This document shows positions 9,346 through 22,246 of a stretch of 64,000 bases of DNA, one piece after another. The translations under genes were made by a program, and so were the position numbers. The DNA lies in the NCBI GenBank assembly GCA_958510875.1, contig OY294068.1, forward strand, positions 73,076,633-73,140,632. Reading direction: 5' to 3'. Source of the stretch: Endomychus coccineus. Its lineage: Eukaryota > Arthropoda > Insecta > Coleoptera > Endomychidae. The notes beneath the pieces are model-generated. The model was given only the letters and a program-made list of their open reading frames with translations. It searched no databases and was not told where the DNA came from. Within the stretch, counting starts at the first letter, position 1, and each line of letters starts with the position of its first letter.

Positions 9346-9989
9346 ATTCATTCAAGCAAAACTGTAGTTTACATTGTAACCCTGAAGAAGACAAATAAGC
9401 CAGATGCGGGAAAAATACCGGGTGTTTCAAGTTTGACTCTCATCATTGGGATCTCGGAAACTATACGAATACAAATATGATTAATTCGGGCCAAATTTGG
9501 GTATCGGTGAGCCCGATGATATTCCGTTCAACAATTGAAGTTATCTTTGGGATTTCCGGAAATATAGCAGAAAAACGAAAATGTACTATTTTCGTTTTTA
9601 TTTTTTCACGAGTTGTTTTCAGGTTAGAAAAATATATAAATACATGCTCATTGAAACTTTTGAGCTTCATCTTTTTGCGCAGTCTAAAATCATCTAAGAC
9701 GTTCCGTTTCTCTAAAATCATCAACATTTTTCTTTTATGGTCACCATATTGGATTTTTGCTGTTTTGAATAGCCCATTCGAATACCTTCAATGAGGTATC
9801 ACAAGTTACCTTTGTAGTCTCAAAAATATCAAAGTAAAGTTTTTATACCAAGTAGGCTTAGATTTTTTCAACATGTCACATGTAAATGTAATTTTGATAC
9901 CTTGTTCAGCAAGCACCGTGTCGTTTGAAATTGAGTTCACCACTGAACAAGAACGCGATATGATGAAACGATGGAAATGGTGTCAAGAC

Positions 9990-10780
9990 ATCGTGAATAT
10001 ATCTGAACATGTATCCCGAAAGTCGACAACCTCGGCGAACTTTGTTATTGGATGGAAATCTTGCTAAGTTAGGTTTGTTTGAAAAAGTAGGTCCTTAATT
10101 TTGTCAATGAGGTGCAATCAACGTTAAATTATTGTATATTTTTCAATAAAAGTAAATATTTTGCAGATAAATATGAACCCGGTAAACCCACACGGCAAAT
10201 TTCCTCCTATGTATATTTCTTCTCATACGAGAGCCTGGAGGTAGCTCCACGTATAGCAAAAACTGCTTCAATGTGATCCCGAAAGGCGATTCCAATTTTG
10301 TGATTGGCTACAAAAGAGACCAGATTTTCCAGCATTTCTGGAGAAAGCAATTTGGACAGACAAAAGCACTTTTACCAGGTCTCAAGATCTCAGTGCCTTG
10401 TCACATTTTTGTAGTGTACGCTGAAAAATAGAATTTATGGGCTGGGCGAATACCAAAATATCGAGGAACTTCAACTTAACTCCATTAAGCAATTTCGGAG
10501 ACTAAGAAGATGGGAAATAAATCGCGCAGTGCATAACTTACAGAGAAGAGTACAATTTTGTTTAGAGAATCACGGACAACATTTTGAGCATCTTTTGTGT
10601 TTTTCTTTAGTCATTATTATTGTTAGTTTTTTTTTAAGCATTCTTGAGTGTTCTCATCCGTTCTGCATACATGATTTTATCTTACTTTTTCGAACGAACC
10701 TCCGCGAAACTTCTATCCAATAATTTCCACAAAATTCGATGAAGTTGTTGTTGTTTTTCCGGATACATGTTCAGATATAT
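9990..10780. repeat. Inner inverted repeat inside the foldback element
   Basis: A segment at about 9990-10060 containing ATATATCTGAACATGTATCC recurs inverted at about 10705-10775. The 640 bp between has no clear coding frame. Confidence 0.55.
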
Positions 10781-11153
10781 TTCCGCTGTCGTGACAATTA
10801 CAACAATTTTATCGTTTTTGCAATAAAATTTTATCATATCTCGTTTGTTTTTATTCGTTGGTAAACTCCTTCCCTTTCGCTACGACTTTATATCACGTAT
10901 TTTGTTTTAAAAATACTATTGTGTCAAATATGCTCGTCCAAGTCAAAAAAAATACTGGCAGTGTCTAAATACATTATAAATCCAATTATATGATGTCTCA
11001 GCTATTGTGTGATGGAGGCGGAATTTGTATACTTCGCAATTATGTGTAATATAACAACCTCATTTGTGTTTTTGTGCACACGTGTATTTACATTTCGATC
11101 ATCATCGGTGTACAGTGATTTGAAAGTGACGAAATCAGGGGAGGTAGTGCAAT

Positions 11154-12436
11154 ATGACTGAGTAAGTAGAACTTCATATATTTTATCTCAATATAATTAA
11201 TTCGTTTGTGTAATAGGATTTATATAAAGTTGTGGGACATAATATGCTCCTCTAGTATTTTGATATGGCACAATTTTATCCCAGGAGTACGGTATTCATG
11301 AAGAAACACAAACGTATATAAACTAGTAATTACTATGTTCTCATTTTCAGGAAACCGTTAAGTCAAAAGAAGCTACAATATTTGGCTAAACATCTTTCAG
11401 AAGTTCAGTCAGCTGCAGATGAAGATCCAAATCAAAATAGTGGATCATATTATATTCAAAATGAGCTTTCCTCTAGTAGCGATTCCAATTTTGAAGTTCC
11501 CAGTCTGACTTATTTATGAGAGGAAAAATAAACCACTACATTCTGACCAAAAACCTCAGAGAAAAATGGAAGTGCTTCTAACATCTCGGACTACTCCAAT
11601 CAAAAAGTGATCTGCCAAGTACTGATTCACTCCCAAATCTTCCAGATCAAAAACCTAATTCAGTTGAATGGGAAGATGGGAATGAGCAATTTGTACCATG
11701 TATGAAAATACCTAATGTAAAAACTATATATTTTAGCCTTCAGAAGGTCTCTAGACCTGGAAATATCAATGAAATTATTTCCCAATAGTTTGTTCAACTA
11801 TATTGCCTAGTGTACAAATCGGCGCTTAGAAATTCTAGGAGAATATGAAAAAAAAAGCAAAACCTACAGATTCACATGGAATAATGGTTGCCACAGGTTA
11901 CTTTTTTACTAAAAAAGAAAGAGGGGTGAAAGGGGAAACATACAAAATAATAATGGTATCATAGGATTTCTCTGGAGGGATACCAAAGAAGTTTTGGTTC
12001 TAGTAACTACCATGAAAATATAATGCTTGAAATAAAACGAACAGGCAAAGATGGGTCAACTAACCGGCATCTATGAAGTTAATAGAAAGTCTATGATATG
12101 ATGGAAGGAAGTTTTTTATAAACTACTATTGACTAGTGCTATCAATACTTAATAAACCTAACATCCCTTTTTTATTTTCAGGTAAACCACTCAGAAGAAC
12201 TAGTGACTATAGGTCGCAAAAATGCTTTTGTAGTTAAAAAACGATCATATGGTAGATCATCTCCGTCTTCAAATAATTTAATGAACGTTGGAGATCATCC
12301 ACCAGTTGTGACAACAACTAGAGGAAGATGCTGCAGCTGCCCGCAGAAGAAGGATGAAAAGAGAACTACAACAGTATGTAGTGCTTACAATGTTCGGATA
12401 TGTAACGAGTGTTTTCTTTCTTCTTATCATACGTGA
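11154..12436 (+). pseudogene. piggyBac transposase remnant
   Basis: A first exon ATGACTGA|GTAAGT (11154-11161) joins in frame at 11351 to a KPLSQKKLQYLA...-type N-terminal exon that stops at about 11520. The middle DDD catalytic domain is mostly unreadable (11520-12180). The C-terminal Cys-rich domain is recognisable in 12203-12436, ending RICNECF...YHT, which matches the CxxC...C...CF...YHT finger of piggyBac transposases. AATAAA follows near 12475. Confidence 0.7.
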
Positions 12437-12523
12437 ATTCGTAGTATTGCTGCTACTTTTTTATGTACTTTCATAATAAAAAGCCATTTCTGAAATATTT
12501 CGTTCATTATACTGCAGGGTTAT

Positions 12524-14573
12524 ATGTATAATACACATCGAACATTAGATTTGAAAGAAATCAGAAACAAATTTAGACTACAATATAATAAAAAAATTAA
12601 ACAAGAAAAAATGCTTGCAAATGAAAAATATATTAGAAGTTCCTCCAATCCTTCAAAAAGCATGTGGAATCTGATAAATAATAAAAGAAAATCTACTGAA
12701 CATACAAAACATAATTCCATACATCCTGACACTTTCAAAAATTTCTTTACTTCTATTCCACATGAACTAAGGAAAAACTTACCATCAGTAAATATTGATC
12801 CCATTCAGAGCATGAGAAGCATACCACTTGACACTTCCTTTTCCTTCAATGAAATTACATACAATGAAGTAAGAAACATTATAAATTCCCTTAAAAATAG
12901 TTACTCCAAAGATATTTATGGATTGCCTGTTATTCTTATGAAGAAAAACATCAATGTACTTATCAAGCCTTTTACTATTCTTATTAGTAATTGCTTTCAA
13001 TCTGGCACCTTTCCAGATTGCCTTAAGAAAGCCAAAGTAATTCCTTTATTTAAAAAAGGTAACCGAGATATAGTTTCTAATTACCGGCCAATATTATTAC
13101 TACCAGTTATATCGAAAATCTTAGAAAAAAGAATCTCCATTCAAATAACGAAATTTTTTGAAGATTACAATTTGTTTTCCGAGTGCCAATTTGGATTTAG
13201 AAAAGGGAAAAATGCTGTAGATGCGATTGGTCATTTCATCAATTGCACAGTAGATTGTTTTGAGAAAGGTATGTATTCTTCGTCTCTGTTTCTGGCCTTT
13301 GATTGAGTGGAGCATGCATTACTCCTTCAAAAACTGACAAAATACAATTTCACAAATGAATCTGTAAAACTTATTGAATCCTATCTCTCCAATAGATCTC
13401 AAACTGTTATTGTCAACAATGATAGATCGCAAGTAAAATCATTAAGTGTAGGTGTGACGCAAGGATCTATTTTGGGGCCTATTTCATTTATTATATACGT
13501 CAATGACTTTGTTGATTATTTAGGCGAAATTAACTGTGAACTATTTGCGGACGATGCGACAGCTTCTACCTGTGGAGAGGAGTTGGAACAGTTGAAGAGA
13601 AGAGTGAAACCGTAATGTACAGAGCAAAAAACCGGCTATCAGCCAATAAATTAACTCTCAATGATTCAAAGATTGTGGAGATACTTTTTACGTTAAGGGA
13701 GCGACATGATTTTGGAGGTGCCACTCATACCTAATTTCTAGGTGTCTATATAGACCACCGTTTAACATGGAATGTACATGCAGATCATGTAGCAAATAAA
13801 CTTTGCAGTCAGATCTTTCTAATGAGATGTTTGTCTATCAATGTATTGAAAATGGTTTATCATGCACTTGTTGGTTCAACTCTCAACTACGGACTAATAT
13901 TATGGGGATATTGCTCAGAGCGTGTAAGGATATTCCGTCTGCAGAGGCGAGCCATCAGAGTTCTCGCTGGTTTGAAGCATAGGTACAGTTGTAGAGACTC
14001 GTTTAGGAAGTTGCAAATTCTAACTTTCCCGTGCCTCTACATCAGTCATTGTCTTCTTTAGGCTCACGAGAACACTGATGGATTGTTTAGGCAGGAGGAA
14101 ATCCACACACATAACACTCGCCACAAAGAAAATATAAGAACAAATTTTTTCAGATTAAGCACATCTCGAAATGGTATTAACTATACAGCTTTTAAATTTT
14201 TTAATAAACTAACCCACAAATATCCGGACTCTTCCAAAAAAAAACTTCAAAATTTTTATTAAAAACTTTTTACTCAAACATTGTTTTTATTCTGTATCAG
14301 AATATAATGCTCATAATTTTCATTAATGTTACTACCATTTACTGCTGCGAAATTTCAAATATTTAGGTTAAAATATTAAATAGCATCATTTCTCATTTGT
14401 CATTATATTTAATATTTAGATTTTATGTACTTCAAATTTTAAAATGTATTTTTAATGTTCATTTATCATAATGATTTGTATGTTTATAATTTTAATTTTG
14501 ACGAATGTATAATGCTTATGTTATATTTTTTAACATGAATAAATCTACTCTACTCTACTCTACTCTACTTTCC
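12524..14573 (+). pseudogene. Non-LTR (jockey/CR1-type) reverse transcriptase, 5'-truncated
   Basis: The frame starts inside the linker before the RT and runs through KAKVIPLFKKG, NYRPI, FGFRKG, SxxLAFD(stop), GVTQGSILGP and FADDAT (catalytic Asp pair), then thumb-like LGVYIDH and a C-terminal FFNKL region to about 14260. TGA after LAFD at 13305 and frameshifts near 13615, 13730 and 14060 break it. It ends in a (CTACT)n tail at about 14538-14573, as in several insect CR1/jockey families. It sits in the piggyBac 3' region. Confidence 0.75.
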
Positions 14574-15344
14574 CGTAGATTCATACGAGTGGGACAGTGT
14601 TCCAGGGATTTTTTTTAAATGTCACCTAAAATCATTTCATGCGATAAATTGTTTACAATCTTCATCTGATCCTATAATGAAGAAAATTTCAAAAATTTGT
14701 TTTTTTCAGGGCTGATGATACATCGAGACATATATGACCCAATAGTAGCGAAAGGGTTAACAAGGTATCAAATACCATTCACCTGTGACAGATTGAAAAA
14801 ATCAGGTATAGATTTTTCTTTAATATTCCTGATTTTTGGGACTACAAGGGTAACTTATGATTGTCATTAAAAAGGTAATGGAAGGGGCTATTCAAAATTG
14901 CAGATATCCGATATGGTGCCCGTAAGAAGGAATAAAATTGATGATGATTTCAGGAAAACGGAACGTCTCAAAGAATTATCGACTTGGCCAAAAGACGAAG
15001 CTTAAAAAGTTTCAACCTTTGCAAAAAACTTCAAACGGGATGGACTCCGTATTTCTATACTTTCCGAGATTCCAGTGATGAGAGTCGAATTTGAATCACC
15101 CGGTATAGTCTGTGTCACTAGAGAGGAATGACGTATAGTGGAAGTTTTGTTGCGTGCCTTGCTAAAACAAGGTCTCATTTGAAATTGTAAGGTATTATAT
15201 ATAGAGAGTTCAATAATATTCCAGTCATGAGAATGCTATGGTTAGTGTCACTAAAGCAACAAAGCATAGCTGCACTGTTTTGTAGGTGTTCTTGCCAAAT
15301 GGAGACAGTAAAAATAGACCAAGTGTGAGGAATATTATGATCGG

Positions 15345-15610
15345 TGTGCCTGTTTAAATACTATTTCTGGATAATAATGCTAACAAGGAGTTACACTTAG
15401 CTGGAGATAAATCGGTATTTAATAAATTGCTTTTTCATTTATACATTTCCATTGCTTCTAAATTACCTAGATATTTATCTGTATAATGTTCTAAAAGTGA
15501 TTAACTTTCTTGAGAAATGGTGTGACCTCTATTCAAAATAGGTTCGACTACCACTGATTTTTCACCATTATTCTCTTTATATGGGCAAACTGTTCCTTAT
15601 AACGAGTTAA
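15345..15610 (-). mobile_element. Penelope-like element lineage D, C-terminal fragment
   Basis: Matches the sequence at 36200-36460. The minus strand reads VAEH...LNTGH-like GIY-YIG tail blocks and a GN(V)EGIKIYK-like end. A short piece of PLE lineage A terminal sequence (15616-15673, as at 57238) follows directly. Confidence 0.6.
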
Positions 15611-15708
15611 AACGAAAAATCTTAGCTTCCGAATGGATTCCGCGTCACGATAGCTCGACTTGATGCCGACCACCGAAATCTTCACCAAAAAATCATGACA
15701 ATCGTCAC

Positions 15709-17355
15709 TTCCATAAAAGTAAATGTTCCGCAATAATTGAGGATGTTATTAGTCCTTGCATTTTTGAAAAAATAATTGAGGATTTGGGACATTCTTTGTT
15801 TTCGATTATTGTAGACGAATCAACAGATACAAGCACTGAAAAGTTGATGTGTCTAAATAGAAGGTACAATTCTGCGAAGAAAAATGATACATTGTACAAT
15901 TTCTTACATTCATATCGGTTGTTCGAACATCCGCCATATATTTATATGAGGCCATTAACAATTTTTTTATAAAAAGCAAAATCAACCAAAAAAATTTAAT
16001 AGATATTGCTACAGACGGTGCATCCAACATGTGCGGGAAACATAATTCTTTGTACACATTGAACTATAATTTGAATGATGTTGCTGTTGCTCATTAAATG
16101 TATTTGTCATAGTTAACATCTCTGTGCTTCTAAATCTTCCGAAGTTTTTGCTGACGAAACAGATTTCCTTTTGAAAGAAACATATAATTGGTTTGAATAT
16201 AGTACTATAAAACTCAATAAATATAAACAATTGTATGCTTTGATAAATACTGACAACAAATTTACTAAATAATTCGTACAACTATCTAACACACGTTGGC
16301 TATCGAGATATCGTGCTGTTGAAAAAATGTTGGAACAATATGTAGAATTGGAAATATTTTTCAATATTCATGCCGATAAGGAAAGATGATATACAGCAAA
16401 ATTGTTGCATGATGCATATAAAAACAAGCGTAATAAATTGGTATTGTTTTTTTTTTTTTTGCAGCCTATAAGTACTAAAACAGATTTATTATATGAATTT
16501 GTATTTTCAAAAGTCGAATATTGATTATTTAATGAAATTAACTCGGCAATATGGACTTTTGCTAGACAAATTTTAAAGCCATCAATTTTAAACCATCTAG
16601 ACAAACATCTTGAAAATGTTATGTTGTTCTCGCAAAGCTATTTGTCGTTAGATGATTGCGATTTAGGCTTTAACTTTAATCATGAAATGAAATCACATAG
16701 TATTATACCAGAAACAATGATCGAAATTAAAGAAAAATGTGTCCAATTCTTGAAGATGTTAATTCAAGAATTTGTCAAGCGAATGCCTCCTCATTTAAAT
16801 ATTTTTTCCAAAGTCAAAACTATTACTCCAAAAGTTATTCTCAATCTAAGGCCAAAGTTCACAGAAATTCCTTTAAGTTTCATCCGTCAAGAAAATTATT
16901 CTGATATGGAAAGAGAATACCGACAGATATTAAATGTAGATTGGGAAGAGGAGCTCGATGGAAATATACCAGACGATACTATACTTTTCTGGAAAAAAGT
17001 AGTTCTAATGAAAAATGCTACAGGTGATGTTATATTCCAAAATATAGCAATGTTTGGATCTACACTTCTTAGTTTGCCAGCATCAAATGTGGCAGTGGAA
17101 AGGAGTTTCTCTATTAGGAACTTAATAAAATACAAACTGCGAAACAGGATGTTATTGAATATGTTAAATTCGATTACTTTAATAAAATCGTACTGTTTTG
17201 TTAATGACCTTTGCTGTAAAAATGTTGTTCCAACCGAAGCAATGTTTTCAAGATTTAATTCCAAAATGTATGAAGATTGTTCTAAAATCAATTTGGATGT
17301 TGGAGAGATAGGAGTTATTCAATTGTGTGATGAATATGTTATTTCTGAGAATTGA
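15709..17355 (+). pseudogene. hAT transposase, N-terminal half decayed, C-terminal 244 residues open
   Basis: At 15709-15960 the frame reads CSAIIEDV...SIIVDESTDTS, holding the first catalytic Asp. After a small break, DIATDGASNMCGKH (about 16005-16045) carries the second. 16080-16610 is full of stops. The open frame from 16621 to 17355 contains the hAT C-terminal dimerisation block LPASNVAVERSFS with the catalytic Glu at about 17097, followed by LIKYKLRNRM. The last third therefore looks much fresher than the middle. Confidence 0.75.
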
Positions 17356-17539
17356 TAAATACATACTTAAAATAAAGAAGAAAAATGCTATTTTACCTTC
17401 AATTAATTTTTTAAGATGGACAAAGCATCAAGATCTCCTGTTCGAGCACTGCAAGCTATACCCAACCCACAAAGTAGTATTAGTGTTTCTGATTATCGGT
17501 GTTTCGGGCGGAATGCGGCGTTCCAACTTGAAGATCATT

Positions 17540-17680
17540 CCGGCCTGCAAGAACCCTGCACAGATTGTGATAGACCGGATGCAGAAGTCAGTCTTTCTGG
17601 GTTCAATAAGGCTACTTAGGGCACACGATTTGGGAACCTGAAGCCACATACCGACCGGAGAGGAGGAGTATCTTCAATTG
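17540..17680. repeat. Dispersed repeat also present inverted at about 40470-40620
   Basis: About 90 bp around ATAGACCGGATGCAGAAG...GGAACCTGAAGC is shared by both sites. It is probably the 3' end of a non-LTR element. Confidence 0.55.
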
Positions 17681-17811
17681 ACGGATTAGGTTTTCTTGCG
17701 CAATTGCTGCAATGTCGTCGGAGTGCGCATCCAGGTTTTGTTTTCTCAATATTCTGGTTTATTATGACTAAAAATAAAATAGGACTTCCCTTTTTGGCGT
17801 TTCGATAATGT

Positions 17812-18001
17812 ATTTTTATCTTTCCGAAGACTTGAATTGAAATCTTCAGCTAACAAAGAGTTAACCAACGGTTCAAATCTTCCTACTGAAAGAGTGCTCG
17901 AAATGTGGTTGAATGCTAATGAGGATCATTTTGTTTTCCGGATCAAATTAGATAGAAATATTATCCAAGCGTCAAAAAGAGAAGTCTTATTTCATTTTTA
18001 G
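17812..18001 (+). pseudogene. BEL/Pao polyprotein fragment
   Basis: A 60-residue open frame contains TERVLEMWLNANEDHFVFRI...KREVL, which matches the segment after the RT in BEL/Pao polyproteins (LGL.W....D.F.F....KR.VLS). No LTR was seen. Confidence 0.5.
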
Positions 18002-18059
18002 ACATAAGAACAGAAAACGAAACATACATCTGATTCAAAAATATAAATACAAAGGTGTT

Positions 18060-18500
18060 GGAGCAAATGGAATGGCCGACAACCTGGCCAGGTGAGGGTA
18101 GTCTGTTAGGCCAGAGCCAATTGTCGCTTTATCAAACTTCGAGGCCAGCTGAACAGACGGTCTGATTTGTAACGGGAATCATCAGGCATGGGGCTGTCCA
18201 AGCTCTTTATGAACTTTTTTTGACTGAAATCCTCACGAATCACTGTCCTTTTAACAAACATTTTCATATCATGGGCATCGCAGATGACCCTACAAGCAGG
18301 AAATGCAGAGAGGTAGAGGAAATTGCCTCACACATCCTGTTGGGATGCCCGCTTTGACATTCCTCAGCCAACGTTACTTCAGTGGAGCAGAACTGTTTCT
18401 CAGAAGAATTTATGGGAACCAGCGTAAGCAATATTCTGGGTTTCTGATGGGCCACAAACCAGCTAGAATAGAATGGACTACTGATCATTTAGCGCACAAT
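18060..18500 (+). pseudogene. Non-LTR retrotransposon RNase H end
   Basis: Starts with GANGMADNLAR, the His/Asp region end of RNase H. After broken frames come DPTSRKCREVEEIASHILLGCP (CxxC...HxxxxC knuckle) and the following frame ...FLSQRYF. Stops and shifts show decay. Confidence 0.55.
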
Positions 18501-19049
18501 GGGCCAACCAAATGGCCTAAATGCATATCAGGAGTTAAATCCCTGCTCCTTATTGACGGTGCTGATAAACTTCAAGTTTATGTGATTTTCATTTTTCGGA
18601 AATCCGTCTTTAACAATGGTAACAAAGGAATACGTCTTTTTTTCAATTTCTTCGTTTACTCATTGCACCTGCAAGCTACAATAATATCCAAAATCAATGC
18701 AATTCTATCATCAAAAATCTGCTTCTGCGTCTTTTGATAATGTTTCTGCTAAACGTTTTTGACCTTTTCAACATGAGTACTTACTGTGAACTTACTTTTT
18801 CAAATGCGATGAGCCAGCCATACTTCGATATATCCAACCCCCTGTGCACCTGAAAAGTGGTCTTCAGCATATAATATTTGGACCATAAAGAAGGAGCAAA
18901 TTTTTTTTCTAATTAAACCGATAGGATCATTCCGACCAATCGTACTACTTGAACAAAATTCTTTCCCTTGCTGTTTTCCTATTTTGCAGGTGAAATACTT
19001 TCTTCTGCGTTTTTCGCGTGCTCAATTATAATTTTCCTCGAACATTCCA

Positions 19050-19300
19050 CTATGCACATGATCACACAACGGCAAGGTCAGGTGCCAGAACGGAGTTAAC
19101 CACCATAATAAAGGCAGTGAACCATATAGCGTGAAGGTTTTTTCTCACAATAAACACCACTAAAGGAATCAGAAAAATCTGTTTGAGCTCAAGCCTTAAG
19201 CCTGTCCTGACGATGTCACCTGTAATGGTTGGCGAAACGTCGGAATCAAGTCGTGGTGTTGTGACGCGGAATCCATCCAGGAGCCAAGAATTTGTTACTG
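19050..19300 (+). mobile_element. Penelope-like element lineage A, 3' end fragment
   Basis: Corresponds to 59555-59795: the coding end ACATGATCACACAACGGCA, the non-coding tail and the terminal repeat ending in GCCAAGAATTT. The coding body is missing (5' truncation). Confidence 0.75.
19206..19241 (+). ncRNA. Hammerhead ribozyme motif, lineage A fragment copy
   Basis: CUGACGA (19206-19212), a stem II region UGUCACC...GGUUGGC and GAAACGUC (19234-19241) are in the correct order. Stem I on the 3' side (GGAA) does not pair well with the 5' side, so it is probably weak or inactive. Confidence 0.5.
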
Positions 19301-19916
19301 TGCTAACTTCTCGCAAATCGAATATCGACGTAATTAATGAACTTTCAATAATATTCATAAAAAACTAAAGACCAGAATATAATTTTTTATATTATTATAC
19401 ACAGAGTGAATGAGATCATTTTACTCAAGCTACATCAGAGATTTACAAATTGAGTTAATTTCTGAGATGGGTATATTTATCTTCTACGTTAAGGGATGCG
19501 TAAAGTGTGACCATTGGGAATTACTCGCTTCATTCATTTACCTACCCATAAAGTAATCTGGTTCTCACTGTCAGTTTAATTTAGTTTCGGCGCTGGCTAT
19601 CATGACGAAAGTTTTAATATTCTGCATCATCTGCTGGATGAAATTTTAAGAGACATTATGAAGGTAATCCCCACTTACAATTTTTTTACATTTAATTATC
19701 ATGTCGACGCTTATGCGGCAAAACAATTAGAGAGTTAGTGTCGCCTAAGAACCCGCAATATGAAATGGAAAAATGTCAATGAAGAATCATTTTACTTACT
19801 TCGCCTAAAACCAATTCTGTTTCAATAAATGTAGACATATTTCGGATTTGTAGGCGTCGGCTCTAGATACTTTTATAGATTAGTGAAGATACTCATGAAA
19901 CATTCAGTTAGATATA

Positions 19917-22246
19917 CAGGGTGTCCTCGAACTCCGTGGCTAAAATAAAACCGAAGATTCTTTGATTCGAAAAAAAATTGATGAGCCTTTTTACTTTTGC
20001 CTCAAGTGTCTTGTTTACCCGGTAGAGGGCTTCAAAGTTGCAAAAATAATTTTGTTTTTTCGGTATAACTTGAGAACGTGATGGAGGACTTTTACAATAT
20101 TTGGCAGGTGAGTTACTGTCAATAATAGCCGTTTTTGAGAGTGGAGCATAGAGCCTTAGAGACCATAGAAATGGCTCAAACTTGAGAAGGTAACGGGAAA
20201 AGTGTCCAGAACTTTTTTGTGGTCAATGTAATTCACTCTATATTTTTTATGTAGATAGCATATCTAATTTGAAAACTGTTCTTACTCTTAGATAATTTTG
20301 ATAAAATCAACGGATTAGCTTGAAAAAAATAATTTTCGAGTGTCTGCAATTTTGGCTTACTAATTTTACTTGATTAAAATACCTTAGTTGCCTTTGCTTT
20401 TCTAATGTCATTTTGGCATTTGGAGAATTTATCCTCAAAACTGTCAGTTTTTACTTTACTTTCCGTAAATAATTTTATAAAATTATGGCTCAAAATTTCA
20501 CTAACACTGAAATGGTTAATATCTCGGTAAAACACGAATAATAAAAACAATGGAAATGGGGAAACGATGTGATTACTTAGGAAAAACAAATGCTAAATTG
20601 AAAGAAACAACAAAACTTTTTGGGAAATCGCTAAGGCATCAATTGTTCGGAATGTTGTCCATTTTCCTGAATACACAAATTAATTCGTTTCAAGAAATTG
20701 GATTGAACTCTGGCTAGTACTTCAGGATCATTCTTCAATAAATCCGCTTCATGATTAATTCGTTGCAACAATTCCTCTCGTGTGTTTACTGGAGCTGCAT
20801 AAACTTTCGACTTCAAAGCGCCCCATAGAAAGAAGTCGCAGGGCGTCAAATCAGGGGAGCGGGCCGGCCAGTTCACTGGTGCATCGTGTCCTCTACCTAT
20901 CCAGCGATCTGGATATTCCGCATTCAAATGTCGCCTCACAGCTAATGTGAAATGAGGAGGTGCACCATCATGGATAAACCAGGCCACGACGAATGTGTAA
21001 AGGCAAGTCTTCCAACAGTTCAAGTAGCCTTTGTTCCAAAAAGTTCAAGTAGTTCTCCCCGTTCAATCAATCGGGTATAATGGTAGGGCCAATAATAAAG
21101 TTATCCACAATTCGAACCCAAACATTGATTTTAGTTTGATTCTGAAAATATGTAACTTCCGTTTCATGAGGATTTTCATCAGCATAGAAATGTTCATTAT
21201 GGAGGTTAAAAAGACCACATCTCGTGAAAGTATCTTCGTCCGTGAACAGAATTCTTCTACAAAAATTGGGGTTTGCGTTTTGTCTTTGGACAATAAGCCG
21301 ACAGAAATCTAGCCGATGACCTGGATCCATGGGCAATAAGTCTTGAACTGTTTTAATATGATAGGGATACAACAGTTCTTCTTTCAGTACATTATGAACT
21401 AATGATTTTGAGGCTCCAATACGAAGTCCCAAACGTAGTGTGCTTATCCCAGGTTCAGTTTCAACCGCTTCCAGTATCGCTTCTTCGAGCTCTAACGTCC
21501 TTCTTGTCTGTCTGCGTCCAGTTTCTCTGCGATTTGCTTCAAATTTGCCAGTTTCGCGAAGGTTTGCCGATTTGGAATTCTGCGATGCGGATATCTTTCC
21601 CTTCTCCGGCCATTGCAACGACAAAGTCCATAAATCAATAACATATCAACCATTTCAGTGTTAGTGAAATTTTGAGCCATAATTTTATAAAATTTTTACG
21701 GAAAGCAAAGTAAAAACTGACAGTTTTGAGAATAAATTCTTCAAATGCCAAAATGACATTAGAAAAGCAAAGGCAACTAAGGTATTTTAATCAAGTAAAA
21801 TTAGTAAGCCAAAATTGCAGAGACTCGAAAATTAATTTTTTCAAGCTAATCCGTTGATTTTATCAAAATTTTCTAAGAGTAAGAAAAGTTTCCAAATTAG
21901 ATAAGCTATATACATAAAAAATATCGAGTGAATTACATTGACCACAAAAAAGTTCTGGACACTTTTCCCAATACATCCTCAAGTTTGAGCCATTTCTATG
22001 GTCTCTAAGATCTGTGCTCCACTCTCAAAAATGGCCATTATTGACAGTAACTCACCTGCTAAATATTGTAAAAGTTCTTCATCACGTTCTCAAGTTATAC
22101 CGAAAAAACAAAATTATTTTTGCAATTTTGAAGCCCTCTACCGGGTAAACAAGACACTTGAGGCAAAAGTAAAAAGGCTCATCAACTTTTTTTCGAATCA
22201 AAGAATCTTCTACTCTATTTTGGCCACGCAGTTCGAGGACACCCTG
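19917..22246 (-). mobile_element. Tc1/mariner element with ~600 bp terminal inverted repeats
   Basis: CAGGGTGTCCTCGAACT at 19917 and its inverse ending at 22246 are both flanked by TA. Arms run at about 19917-20519 and 21650-22246, and the transposase start lies inside the right arm. The element is 2330 bp. A deletion derivative is at 59834-60562. Confidence 0.85.
20631..21680 (-). pseudogene. mariner-type transposase (DD41D-like), three frames
   Basis: ATG at 21680 opens an N-terminal frame (NFTNTEMVDMLLIYG). It shifts near 21560 to the helix-turn-helix and first catalytic region, ILFTDEDTF. After the stop at about 21067 the rest continues in another frame with HDGAPPHF (second Asp) and WPARSPDLTPCDFFLWG (third Asp). 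The gap between the second and third Asp is 43 residues here, two more than in related copies in this window. Two frameshifts make it inactive. Confidence 0.75.

Larger units (their letters stand above)
10872..14756 (+). mobile_element. piggyBac element, with a non-LTR retrotransposon inserted
   Basis: The left end CCCTTTCGCTAC at 10872 and the right end GTAGCGAAAGGG ending at 14756 are inverted repeats, and TTAA follows the right end (14757-14760). The left TTAA is degraded. The length is inflated by about 2 kb of retrotransposon sequence. Confidence 0.75.
9418..15103. mobile_element. TA-flanked element with long imperfect terminal inverted repeats, split by a piggyBac
   Basis: TA|CCGGGTG at 9416 and CACCCGG|TA ending at 15105 begin diverged inverted arms (about 9418-9920 and 14760-15103). 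The right arm lacks about 200 bp that the left arm has. Long arms with TA flanks suggest a non-autonomous Tc1/mariner-type foldback element. Its right arm stops exactly at the TTAA of the piggyBac end at 14757, so the piggyBac inserted later. Confidence 0.65.
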
